From Ophiobolus disseminans (Eukaryota; Ascomycota; Dothideomycetes; Pleosporales; Phaeosphaeriaceae), in NCBI GenBank assembly GCA_010093685.1, contig MU006232.1, forward strand, positions 101,017 through 165,016: DNA of 64,000 bases, written 5' to 3'. A program made the position numbers and the translations under genes. The notes below the pieces were generated by a model, which searched no databases, was not told where the DNA came from, and saw only the letters and a list, made by a program, of their open reading frames with translations. Below, piece after piece: positions 10,620-22,173 of the stretch (positions within the stretch are counted from its first letter, which is position 1; each line of letters starts with the position of its first letter).

Positions 10620-10900
10620 ATCATCAGGAAAGTGACTGTAGACAGTGGGCAGGGCGAGTGTAAGTGGAGAACAGTGCGGAGCCAGGTGGGTAGAGAGGCA
10701 GCCGGAGCCACGCGGCGGATCATGAAAGTTGTTGCTGACAGTCTACCTCCCGCCCCAGTGTGCCTTGCCGATCCAGAGCGCATAAAGAGTGGGGTAATAG
10801 ATAAGCGTACTTCTCTTCTAGCTTGCATGCATCAGTTGATCACCGGGCACCATCACCAAGGCTGAGGAGATGCAATGCATTACGTGACTTAAACGCAATT
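10620..10900. other. Intergenic, no gene seen
   Basis: Upstream of the coiled-coil gene and downstream of the Hsp70-like gene. No feature recognised. Confidence 0.5.
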
Positions 10901-13669
10901 CTAGACTAAAGTGTGGGGGTTGATAAACGCCTTCGTATGCACCAGGAGTTGTGCTTTCTCGCTAATGGAGACCTGGTAGTATTCTAGACCATGGTCGGGC
11001 AGTCGTGCAGGAAGGCTGAGTTTCAGCCTTCTCACTGTCGACCTTCGGACCACACCAAATGGTATCTGCATATCTTCATCGAGCTGCAACCCTATGAATG
11101 CTTTTGATTTCGGTCTTGTCCATGCACTCACCATACCATATCAACTCGCCAACGAGATCCTGAGCAGCGTGGATAAGACATTAGTACGTGTTTCGCTCGT
11201 TCGGCATGTGGGCTAACTCACCACGCCGGAAACTGTGAGTCTACAGATGAGAGCGGCTTCACAATAGACGACAAGTGTCTCTGCATTGACTTTGCGCTCG
11301 AACCTTTCAGGAGGGTATGTTGAGAAATCGACAGTAAGAAGTGCAACTTCCTCGACTTCTACCCGGCATTAGATCAGTAGATTGGCTTATGCATTGCTCA
11401 GAACATACCTTCATGGGCTGTCTTATAGCGTTCTGGTGCGTCATCTCCCAGGTATTCGTATATAGGTAGCCGCACAACCCTATCGCCAGTCTCCAAGAAG
11501 CTTGCCACAAGTGATCTCTCGATTATGCGTACCTCTTCTGCCATGAGCAAATCTCCCTTGCGGATTAGCCATGTTAACTGCTTGCTGGCCATGACATGGT
11601 TGGTCACTGGGTTCGTGACCTGGTCCCTAGGATCATGAACGCCTTTGGCAAATGAAGCGTTAAGCTGCACGCCGTAATTGCGTGGACATGGAAGCATGAC
11701 CTTTGTGTGTTTTCGATTGGTAATCTCCATTCCATAAAGGACAGCACCTTGCACGACTGCCGACCAGCTATACAAGATCAAAATTGGAAGTCTCGCGGTG
11801 TCCAGTCAAACTTACGATGTTGCTGGTCTGTGGAGTTTGATACCTCGAAGGTTTTCAAACGAGTCCTGCAACTCCTGCTGGAGGTATTCAGACTCACTGA
11901 AACCTCCAATGAGCAAGATAGTCTATAGTAGTGTTATTGCAATTCTCTCGTACGCTTTGAGTCACTTACGGCTACCGTGCTACCTTTTTCTTCAACTTGA
12001 AGTACGTGATCCTGAATAAGCTCTATGATGCGATCCACGTGTGGATCAAAGAAGGAACACATGTCCTCACTTTCATATATTAGCAAACAAATATCGTGCC
12101 TAGAAGGAAGACTATTACTTGGTAATCGTCAGCTCACCCTCTTCTACTCGACCTGGTACGGTCAATTGAACGAGAGGCTCTGGGAGGTCAATGTGCATTT
12201 CATGACACTCTTTGTGAAAGGCCTTTTTTTGTCCCTCAAAGTCTCTCATAAGATCTCTCATCTGGATCGGTGCATATAAATCAGTGCTTGGGTCGTGTTT
12301 GTTGCGATTTGAAGCTGTACTTACTGCACCGGCCTCCGTTGCACGGGCGTTGATCATGTCTTCAGCACTCCTGGAATCTAACATCTTGTAGTGATCACCA
12401 AGCACATCAGGCCTTTGAAGCCATTTCTTGAAACCGACGTTGATGAAGCTTGAACCACATTTTGCACCTGATGCTGAGTTAATAGTGGGCATGCAACAGC
12501 ACCGCCGAGCCATACCTGTGGCAAGTGTCATATACTCCAGCTCGAGATTTGGTGTCAGTTGCTTGATCCTGAAGCCTACCACATCCACAGTACCTCCACC
12601 AGCGTCGCACAGTATGAAACACTGGTTAGTTCTGAGACTTGTGAATCCTTCCTCCTGCATGTATCTCACAGTGAAGACGGCTGCAGCCTCGGGCTCTGTT
12701 ACCATTAGATACTTGTTTAATTTTGGAAATTTGGTTTCGTTGAAACCTGCTTTCCGAACAGCCTTCAAAGTCGAGTTTCTTGCCTTATACGACCAGTCCT
12801 GTTTCCTTTTAAGCTATGACAGCATAGGGTGAGTCACACGGCTTACAACGGGAACTGTGATCACAACGTCAACAGGTGCGAGATCTCTGATAGGCCCCAT
12901 GTATTCAGTGGCCTTCCAAACAGGATCAAAGACTTTTTGAAGATAGTCTGTCACCACATCTTCCGGGGTTTTCCATGTGTACTCTGGCAATCCTTTACTA
13001 GCTTTGACATGGTGAAAGCCGAGGTCTTTCATACCGTCAAGGGTCTGTATGATAAGGATGAGCTCGTCCAATCGCGTCTCCTGCACATCAAGCTCCATCT
13101 TGGTGTTAACCATGGCGACAGCATTTCTACTCAAGTTGGCACCAAATTGCAGTTCGTTCGCGGAAGTCCGGAGGGAGTACGATATCACACTTGGAATTTT
13201 GATATCGTTTGTCATGTCGGTGCCCCAATCTGTAACGATGCGAATGTCCTTGAGGCGACGGGTAGGATCTGCGCCTGATTGTGGTGTAGCGAAGCCCACA
13301 CCTTCTCGGTGTCAGCCATGTCAAGTTTAGATTTAGTATACGATGATAGAAATTACCCGTAAATGTTGTACCATAGTCAATAGCAATCACAATGCGGTGC
13401 GATTCGAGGGCCTCGTAGGCTTCCGATTGAGGTCTCGACCAGCGTAACGAGGTCGAACGAGGTGACGGTAGTTGGACCGGCAACTCGGCCACTTGTATGG
13501 TGTCTTCAGCAACCCAGCTTTGTGTCCTGCTAGTGGCTGACGAAGGAGAAGGCAACGCTGAGGTTGTGGCTGTCTCTGCTTGACTTGTTGGAGTTGATTT
13601 CCTCGAAACGCGCCGTTCTGGAGGCTCTCTGGCGCCGTTGAAAAGACCCAAATCAGGAGCTTTATACAT
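10901..13669 (-). CDS. Hsp70-like ATPase family protein, multi-exon
   Basis: Actin/Hsp70-fold ATPase of the fungal Hsp70-like group rather than a canonical Hsp70. Three nucleotide-binding signatures are visible: IAIDYGTTFTG (phosphate 1), ILCDAGGGTVDVVGF (phosphate 2) and TILLIGGFSESEYLQQEL (adenosine). About nine or ten exons; the first are 13669-13357, 13301-12847, 12798-12516 and 12467-12325, separated by introns of 48 to 55 nt. The smaller exons toward the 3' end (below about 12250) are less certain, including a possible 40-nt intron near 11130. There is no C-terminal EEVD and no classical substrate-binding domain. The first roughly 100 residues are a Ser/Thr/Pro-rich extension of unknown role. 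Acts presumably in the cytosol; substrate unknown. Confidence 0.8.
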
Positions 13670-14310
13670 GACTTTAGATTATGTAGCGGGCAGGCCGCTA
13701 AGTTTTGGGTGAGAAGAGAACGTAGATGTCGTGGATATGCATCAGCTAAACATGCGATTCAACGATTTAGAAACAACACTCGTCAGGCTTGATGCGGCTT
13801 CAAATGATTCGTTGCGATGCCTGACTTACGTTATAAGAGGAGACCGGTCAGCTCGTACGGACTAATTCAAATCGAATGATGCGTTATCTACAGTGGATGA
13901 GTGGGGGTCTCGTATCAAGTGATGACCACTTGCCGTCTAGTTGAGAAAGCTGCATGATTTCTGCAGTCGGACAGGTTGTGTTGCTTGTGGCTGATGACGC
14001 GTACTGCTACTGGCTACTACCGTATATTGCCAGCCCCCAAAGAAGCCAAGACTCCGGTCAACAGGGAACGGTGGCTTTTGCTGAACACTTGCAACAACCC
14101 CGCACTCAAATTGATTGTTTTACGTTTCATAACGCTCCATAATTGATGCGAAGTTGCCCTGTCTCATCAGCGGATATTTTTGTTACTTCCGTGTCACAAT
14201 CTCTCCTCAAAGCCGCAGAAGCCAGCCAGGCTGTAGCCAAGCCTACTTTCTTCTCAATTCATGATCTTGCAACACAGGTCGGGAAAGTTGAATTGCTGTC
14301 TTCCTTCATC
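13670..14310. other. Divergent intergenic region
   Basis: Lies between the Hsp70-like gene and the coiled-coil gene, so it holds both promoters. No additional gene supported. Confidence 0.55.
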
Positions 14311-17206
14311 ATGCCTTCAGGGTCAAGGAAATCTTCGAAACCTGAGAAGCCCTCAGCAGTAAGAAAGCTCAAAGATCTCTTCAGAGGAGATGAGAACAGC
14401 GGCACGGCCTCCTCTAGACAAGAAGAAAATAGCACTGATTTGCGCTCGACAACAGAAGTAGTGCGTGGTCGAGGAAATTACAACACACGGGGAAATACGA
14501 GCATTCGAGGCCATGTTCGAGGCCATGTTCGCGAACACAGGGCATCGAGCGGCCGAGAACCTTCCGATCGCCGCATGATAGAGGATGGCCGACCTCACTC
14601 AGCTACGAGATCGCCAATGGTGAACCAAACTCGATCTAGGGAAGGAGGAGGAGAAAGTAGCCAAACATACTCTGTTGCACCCAGAATCCAGAATGGTACG
14701 TCCATAGATACTACGCTAGCATAAGTGGCGGCCGAGCTAAATTCACTAAAGTTGGAAAAGAGGGCAATCAAGCATATACCAACAGACGAGGAGAACCAGC
14801 TGGACAAAGTGATGAGAGTAATACATCCAAATATACAACGTTCACAGAAAGGGGCAACCGGACTCTCACCTCCGTATTGGACGACGAGACCAGTCAAGCT
14901 GGATCCTCAGACCTGGAGGATAAGTGCTACCAACCCCAACCTTTCCACTCAGAACATGAGAGCGGTCATGCTGCACAGCTTGAACTGAATGTCAACAACG
15001 ACCAGAAAGTTCAGTCCGTAATGAGAGCGGTCGATGTACAAGACATGAGCTTGTTCTGGCAAAAATCGCAAGAAATTTTCTATCGGGCGCATGGGATCTT
15101 GGAGGAGCAACATCCGGAACGACCACACGAATGGGGTAATTTGGTATTGGTTGAGGACGAAAAGGAGCATGACGCCATATTCCGATTAGACGAGATATTG
15201 AGAAAGATATGGTTATTGTTTCAAGGGTGCCACCGCCTGACATATGCAAATCAGCAACTGTATACAGAGACCGTGACCCTCAAAATAGCGCATGAGGCAA
15301 GTCTGATGGATATGAGAGAAGACAAAGCCTCTCATGCCGCGGAAATGGCCACACAGTTGGAAGAAAAACTGCAACTTGAAAAGGTGTTGGCGGATGCCTC
15401 AGAAAAAGAGCTGAAACTGAAAGAGCAGCTTTATGCAGATAAAAGCCTTTATGACGAAGCAATCCAACGCCTGGAGAATGAGTTTCAAAATGAGCGAGAC
15501 AAGATGAGAGTTGAACAGTTCGAAGAGATCACAATGTGCGAGGGTCGTGTCGATAGAGCGGAAAAGGAACACCAGAAACAGGTCTGTGACATTGAGAGGA
15601 CACATTTGACAGAGATCACAAAACACAAAAAAGCCTTTTCGGAAAAGTTTAAGGAATGCACTGATGCGCAGGCTACAGTAGCAACCATGAAGCGAGATTA
15701 CGAGAGGCAGATGCGTAATCTTGAAGACGAGTCTCGTCGCAAACATGATCAAGATTTGGAGATGCTATCAGAAAAATATAGTCAGGAGAAAGGAAACATG
15801 TCTACCGCATTCGAAAATCAAAGGACGGAAGCAGGGATGAAGATAGCACGGTTGCAGTACGACATACTTGAGCTTGGAAAGAAAACCCGGCAGGAGCAGC
15901 GAGAGATGGGAAAGGAGGCTCAAGAAACCCAGGCCAATATGAAGCGAGATCATATCAAGGAGCAAGAGCGTTTCAAGACGCAGACGGAGACTACCATACA
16001 GTCTATGAAGCAAGAAGCAAAGAAGCAGAAGGAACATTGGCAGTCCGAGTTGGCAGAATATAAACAAAAGTACGAACAAGAGCAGCAAATCATAAGAGAG
16101 CAGGCTCAACAATTCCAAGCTAACATGAAAAAAACTCACGTCGAAGAGCAGCAACGTCTGAGAGCGCACGCGGAGACTGTTCAGAAGTCTCTAGAAGGAA
16201 AAATGGAAGAAGAAAGGAAACAAATGCAGTTTACACTTGGAGAACTCGAACGCGAACACGGCCAAGAGAAGCAAGATATGAAAGCAGCACACTCCATGGA
16301 AGTGAAACAGCTGAAAAGCGGCGCCGATAAGGCACAAGTGTCTATGAAGAGAGATATCCGGTCGAGGAATAATGCGCTTGTGGCCCGAGAGAAATTCAAA
16401 GGATTGCCAGATGGAGAGCTCAAGAACAAGTTTACGGAACTGGTACTCCAGGTCGACGCATTAGCACGATTAAGATGGTCATACAATCGTTCAAAGTGGA
16501 CGGATGGACTGCAGAGTAAACTATCAGATACGCCAAAAAGACTGCGGAAACAAATCCTGCAAGACACTATCTGGGGAATCTTGTTTGAGAACGTGTTCTG
16601 TAGTCCTTTCCGCATGATTGGCGATGAAGGCAAGCGGCTGGAGGCGCAATGGGCCAAGGATTTTGGTGCAGGTACGTCGAAAACCTACGAACGAGGTTGT
16701 ATGCTAACCCAGACAACCTAGATACCGCAACGAAGAATGACGGCTATGCCTGGCCGGAGCCGAGCTATGATGCCGAGCGATGGAGGTACGAGGCACTGCG
16801 TCAATGCCAGGAGGCGCTCGAGAAACCCATATCCGAGTATGATCCACGCTACAAGCTTCGGAAGGGTACTCTCCAATCGCTTGATCATGTGCGTCAAGAA
16901 ATATCGCAAGCGCTCAGCAACGTCTCGAGTGTTGATGCCGCGACCATTCGATCCGTTCAGAGCATTGCCGAGAAAGCAGTCAAGATGTGGGTTATTCTCG
17001 GCGCGCAGAGATGTCGGCTGGTCGTTGTCAGCCGTGGATCGAAGGTTATCACTGAGACTTCCAAGGCGCATTCGGGCGGCGATGGATTCGTGGAGCTCGT
17101 GGTGCGACCTGAGCTGAAGCGTATTGGGGACGCAGATGGTGTGCTTTTCGACAGCGAGACGACGATCACGGGCTGTGTGGGCGAAATCATCAAGATATTG
17201 TACTGA
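14311..17206 (+). CDS. Large coiled-coil protein with conserved C-terminal domain, function unknown
   Basis: Three exons, 14311-14695, 14752-16671 and 16722-17206, sum to 2790 nt (929 aa). The first intron (56 nt, GTACGT to AAAG) was placed because it alone joins the N-terminal frame to the long second frame. The N-terminus is Ser/Arg-rich with an RGHV direct repeat. Residues from about 290 to 670 form a long coiled coil. The following part (LPDGELKNKFTELVLQVDALARL, then RKQILQDTIWGILFENVFCSPF) is globular and resembles a C-terminal domain I have seen in many uncharacterised Pezizomycotina proteins. No enzyme motif, signal peptide or membrane segment. A scaffold-like role is a guess. Confidence 0.75.
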
Positions 17207-17497
17207 CAAGGAGAAATAACAGTAGGTAATGGGAAATTTCGAACGAGATACTTAGCAGGGTGGACGCAGGTGTCGGGCAAGAGTCAGCACAGGACGTTGG
17301 GCGATGACGTTCTTCTAGCGACCCCACTTTCACCTAGCGCTGGTCCCCACTTGAGGGTCTCATCATCTCTAGTCAAGTTTGATAGCAATTTGCGCTCATA
17401 GGCAATTGGTATTTCAGATTTTACATCGAAGCCAATCTTTCCAGATATGACGACCAGATACCTTTCAGATTTGGAAAAAAACCCAACAAGCGATCTA
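17207..17497. other. Intergenic stretch before the foldback element
   Basis: 3' flank of the coiled-coil gene. No feature recognised. Confidence 0.5.
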
Positions 17498-17499
17498 TA

Positions 17500-18202
17500 C
17501 CGAGGTGGACGGTGCGACGCTCCGGACGGTGCGACGCGCAGGTTTCCTCACCAAAATTAGGTGAATTTCTATATTTTAAACTTAATCTCTAGCTCTAACA
17601 AATAATTAGAATAAAAAAATTCTAATACTAAGGTTATAGTATTTAGATGGTTCTAGATTTCTAGAATTTTAGAATTTTAAAAAAAGCTAGAATTAAAAAA
17701 AATGTATAAAATAGCTAAAATGTAAGTCTCTAAAAAGCTTAGATATTAAAGTTTAGTATAGTAACTAGTATCTTTAGAATTACTTTAGTTAGGGACTTAT
17801 TTATCTTTTCTTTATATCTAGATAGTTAAATTATCTTTTTCTAAATTCTTCTTTAAATATTTAGTAAAGATAATCTAACTCTATGATTAGTAAGTAAAAT
17901 TAAGAAACCTCTTAACTAAAGTTACTCTAAAGACTCTTATTACTATAGTAAACTCTAATATCTAAGCTTTTTAGAGACTTAAATTCTAGCTATTTTATAC
18001 CTTTTTTTTATTTTAGCTTTTTTTTAAATTCTAAAATTCTAGAAATCTAGAACTATATAAATACTATAACTTCAGTATTAAGATTTTTTTATTTTAATTA
18101 TTTATTAGAGCTAGAGATTAAGTTTAAATATAGAAATTTACCTAATTTTGGTGAGGAAACCTGCGCGTCGCACCGTCCGGAGCGTCGCACCGTCCACCTC
18201 GG
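17500..18202. mobile_element. 703-bp foldback MITE-like element with TA target duplication
   Basis: The two halves are inverted copies of each other: about 330 bp at each end read the same on opposite strands, the outer 65 bp without mismatch and the interior differing mostly by A/G and C/T transitions. It is bounded by TA on both sides (17498-17499 and 18203-18204), as expected for a Tc1/mariner-type insertion. Each end carries two direct copies of ggacggtgcgacgc separated by tcc, likely subterminal transposase-binding sites. The interior is extremely AT-rich and has no ORF, consistent with RIP. Non-autonomous; no transposase in the window. Confidence 0.9.
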
Positions 18203-18272
18203 TATCCTTCGGCGATTGATTTCGAGTGCAACCGACACCCCAGGGACGTTGCGCACGACCAACGACCGACGA

Positions 18273-19104
18273 CTAGCACGACGTCCAGCCATTGATGATG
18301 CAGCGAGAATCACGCGTGAACGCCTTCCATCTAAACTCACTAGCAATCTGCGGACCAAGAACATCGGTACCCTTATCGACATCCTGCAGATGACCGTTAC
18401 CACAGCAGTCCCAACTACCATACTTATGATCCAAGTTCATAATGTTAGTATGGAGGTAGTTGTTGAACTCGTTGACGCGAGGGAAGTTAACCTAGGATGT
18501 GTGTCAGCTTTCGTATCACATCTGGGTCGGTTAAGAAGAAACTTACGCGGATCGTGTCGGCGACGTTGCATGATTTCTCGCCTACGAGGTCGAAACAATT
18601 GGATAGGTTAGGAGCGCCAGTGGTGACGTTTGTCATTGCGGCCGTTGCGCTCGCAACAGCGGAGATGATCAGTTTGCGGGCTGTTTCGCTCGTCCACTCG
18701 CCTCGGGTATATCTAAAGCTGGTCCGGTCTGTATTTTGGTAAGTTTCAAGAGCTTCATCCGTCTTTAGATTTGCTGGCTTACTGGCGATGGGATGGCCGG
18801 AGTATTTGTCCTTGATGGTTGTGTCAAAGCAGGATATGGCGTTAGTCTTGCACACGTGGCCGTCGTTCGAGGGGCATTGCTTGTCAAGAGCTGTCCATGC
18901 CTCGTCGTAGAGCTTCGGACCAGTGTCAGTACCGACATTGGAGGACTTGGTGCCGATCCAAGTCTGAGCCGTAGAGTAGTTATGACACTCCTTGGAGGGG
19001 TCATAGCCAGCAACCTGGAAGTCATCGTCAGAAGTAGGGGCGGCGTTGAGGAGGACGACGAGGCTAATGGCCAGGCCAATGGGGAAGTTGAGGAAAGTCT
19101 TTAT
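18273..19104 (-). pseudogene. Secreted Cys-containing protein gene with lost start codon
   Basis: A coherent gene model of about 220 codons lacks an ATG. At 19104-19102 the codon is ATA where ATG is expected: it precedes KTFLNFPIGLAISLVVLLNAAPTS in pieces that read as a signal peptide, and a TATA-like box sits about 90 bp upstream. The body contains six or more Cys (KECHNYS, KQCPSNDGHVCKTNAISC, SNCFDLVGEKSC, WDCCGNGH, and SRCIINGWTSC at the C-terminus). Introns: one of 54 nt ending near 18730 (in frame, so optional), and one GTAAGT to CCTAG near 18495-18550. No in-frame ATG occurs before the middle of the protein. The family is not recognised. The foldback element ends 70 bp from its stop codon. 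Confidence 0.6.
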
Positions 19105-19193
19105 GATGGATAGACGGGTAAGTAGATGTAGGAGTAGTTGAGCTGTAGATCCGTAGTTGCGGTAGAGTCAGGGGAGAACTAGCAATATATGTA

Positions 19194-19200
19194 CCCCCAG
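19194..19200 (-). promoter_or_regulatory. TATA-like box of the start-less secreted-protein locus
   Basis: On the minus strand the sequence reads catatattgc, about 90 bp before the expected start codon position. Confidence 0.4.
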
Positions 19201-19895
19201 GGGGCACAAACGATAGACTAACCAGCCCAAGCTCGTGGCTGGGTAAATGAGGTCACGAGGAGAGGTATGAGAAGGTTTGAGACCTCCTAGCAGACGGGGC
19301 GTTTGTATATCAAAAACCTCGCCAAAACAGGAGTTCCTCCCTTCAAACAGCGTGCTGATCTCACGTCACAGAAGCGCTCCGCTCCAGAAGTTTCGATCAG
19401 GAGAAGCCTTACCAGTGTATTTGCTCGTTTGCACACAGGGTTCGAGATGTGTTAAGTGTACGTATACGTCAGAGCCCAAGACGTAGTGAGGGTATACTTA
19501 TACCAGGACTCAAGATGACGACATTACATGCCTTGAGATACAAGGAAACCGCACCAACGGTTACGAATTTCACAAGTACTGCTTTCAATTCTTCATATTA
19601 CCATGCATGTCAGGGATAGCTAACAAAAACGAATGAGTTGATGCAGCTGTCGATCGCTGCCTTACCTAAATACTACCTGGTCCAAATTTGAGGGCCACAG
19701 CCCGTGTCAACACGTAACAATGTGGTGATGCAAGGGTTGCATCCTGTAACATGATTGGCTGTTGTTCATGTGCGCACATTCTCACTAGAGTCTTGAAGCG
19801 ATTATGTGATAATCACATTGACTGATACCCTACTAAACTACCTCATCCTCGAAATCAAGAAAAGCAGCATCTGCATTGGGGGCGATGAATCGCTG
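19201..19895. other. Intergenic, no gene seen
   Basis: Upstream of the start-less secreted-protein locus and downstream of the next gene. Short ORFs only. Confidence 0.5.
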
Positions 19896-21964
19896 TCACG
19901 TGCTTTGTTCGCCGTTCTTCTTGCCATCTTTTTTGCCATTCTCTTCGTCGTCCTTTTCGGGATGACCAAAGGTATCGTGTTCGTTAGCATCTTCACACTT
20001 ATGGAAAGGATGTTTCAGGCTCTTGGGAATTGGAGGGTCTCCTGGCTTCCGCCACTTCTCAAGAGTGGGACGCCAGTCTATGCCGTTTACTCCCTTGCAA
20101 TCGTTGTGATTGCTGCAACAGTCTTCCCAATCCTCAGAGAACATGAAGGTGGAAAGGTGCAGGAACTTCAAGGTCTGGTCCTTCTTGGTGGACCAGGCGC
20201 CGTCGTTGTCCCATAAGAACTCGCCGCACATGCAAGGGTAGTTGCGGGCGTCTTCACTCCATACGCTGGATATGGCCTCGCCACCAGAGTTGCGGCAGAC
20301 GGGGACGGCGAAGGCACCAGGTACGTTGCCCCACTTCTGGTCAGCGCCGTTCGCAAAGACTTCTCCGAGTCTTTCGACGTCGATGTTGGCAACAGCGTCC
20401 TCGAGACGGTTACCGTGCACGAACAGCAACAAACGCACGATGTTCTCGCGTGTGATATTATACGAGGATGTCTCTTTGTCGTAGAAGGCTTTCCAGCCGG
20501 TAGGACCTTTCACTAACATCACAGATAAAGTTAGCGCTAGTAGACCAAATGCAATAGGGAATTAGTCGAGAGTAAGGCACAAGCAGACTCTCTAGATGTT
20601 CGAGGCACGGTTCGGGATCGGTGTCTATGTGATGACTCGACAAATTGGTTCAAGCCATCGAAACGAGAAAAGCATGGTAACAGGATCTGACGTACCTTCT
20701 GCTTGATCGTCGGTCATGCTGTCTTTTTCCCTTCCAGAATCGATTGAGAAAAGCCAGTATGACCTTCGGGGAGTTTCAGGCAAGCATACTCGATAATTGG
20801 AGTGAGCGCGGTGGTCCTTCTCACAGCCCTGCGGAGCATCTGTGTCCAACAAATAAGTTCTGTCGAATCGCCAAAGGACGTTGATGATAGAAGCAAAGAG
20901 AAACTTTTCCTGTACATCCATGATCTTCGATCTTCGGACAAAGATCTGGGTCTGCTGTGAGAAATTCCCCGCCCGTCATAAAATCGACGATGTTTTGGTT
21001 ACGGCCGTTTGGATACCCTTCCATGAGCTTAAAGAGATCCCTGGCGATGCTAGTATTACTCTTATGAATCATCTCGTTGAAAGACGCTCGTATAGATTCA
21101 GCCAGATTATCCACGATCTCAGGATTGTCTTTCCGGGCAGCGTTGATGATGCCTGCGATATCAATATAGACATTGGTGATGAGATTAAATGTGTTGACTT
21201 GAGCATCGAGCTTTGGTGGTAGGAAGGCGAGACCACCGGAAGCGACGAGGCCTATGGCAGATCCGATAGCCATACCCAGTTTTTCCTGCACTACCTTGAT
21301 CTTGAGGGCCTTCTCAACCCGGGGTGCACTGCTGAACTTTTCGACGAATTCTCCAACCCGGTTGTGCATATATATAACACCATCTCTTGTTGCTTTATCA
21401 ATGCACTGATGCAGATGGTCGATGCCAGCTAGCTGTTCAAAGAGGAATAGGCCATCTGCCTCTCATGCTGGGAGAGGTCCGCGTTCGGATTGGAGCAGGT
21501 ACCAATACTGCAAGCTCCCACCATGTCGCAAAATTGACTACTTGGTGCTGCCTTGGCCGCAAAATGGTCTCGCATGTAGAGAGCAATCGAGGTGTAATTG
21601 GGATTGTTGAGGTAGTCGTCATAAACCTTATTGAACCATTCTCCGGTGGCTTTCTGGTTCTTCTCCCAGAGTTTAACTGTCGGTTTCTCGAGACTACAAG
21701 CGGCATTGAAGGTGCTAGGGGTGCTGTTCTGCTCGTTTGGAGGTTTGGGTTTGTTTGGTTTGGCAGGGGCGGCTCTCTGAGCAGCGGTTGGTCTTGTTGA
21801 TCGGAAGTCGCTTCGGGTTCGGACCGTTCAAGTTGGAAACTCTGCGAAGGCGTTGTCGACTCCGTGGGTATCGATTGGTGCGTGGAGTTCAGGATGGGGG
21901 CTGGCGAAGTTGCAACGAACGGATAGTACACATAGATGATCGTGAAAAACCAAAGTAGACGCAT
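19896..21964 (-). pseudogene. Large secreted protein locus, reading frame broken in several places
   Basis: The start at 21964 encodes a clear signal peptide (MRLLWFFTIIYVYYPFVATS). Protein-like blocks follow in different frames: NAACSLEKPTVKLWEKN...YMRDHF and MVGACSIGTCSNPNADLSQ (about 21730-21440), then LFEQLAGIDHLHQCIDKATRDG through VDFMTGGEFLTADPDLC (21440-20950), then EKFLFASIINVLWRFDRTYLL (20920-20700), then after an intron VKGPTGWKAFYDKETSSYNIT to the end (20516-19896). Frame changes near 21440 and 20935 are not explained by good introns; the N-terminal change near 21820 might be. The pattern of blocks resembles a fungal secreted family that I recall as DUF7872-like, with low certainty. 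Either a decayed gene or assembly errors. The C-terminus is Asp/Lys/Glu-rich. Confidence 0.5.
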
Positions 21965-22033
21965 TGTCGCGAGGGAGCGCAGTGTCCAGCATGCAACTCG
22001 ATCGGAGTTCCACGTTGTGGGAATGGAGCAGAG

Positions 22034-22173
22034 ACGAAGGAGAAGGTTGTTCTATTGAGGGAGCTACAGCGAGCGATTATATACACAGATGAGCTGAGTA
22101 AGCAGAAATGAAGGGTCACGTGAGTACAGCATTCACAGTGTACTCAGTGCACGAAGGTGCCAGGCTGACACAC
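22034..22173 (-). repeat. Duplicated TATA-containing promoter segment, copy B
   Basis: Matches copy A at 3066-3203. Here it sits about 70 to 210 bp upstream of the ATG at 21964, with the TATA (gattatatacaca region, about 22075-22087) at a normal promoter distance, so this copy is probably the functional original. Confidence 0.8.

Noticed and set aside
15768..16657. Minus-strand Leu/Phe-rich ORFs that look like membrane proteins
   Set aside because: They are complements of the Glu/Lys-rich coiled-coil gene, a well-known artefact.
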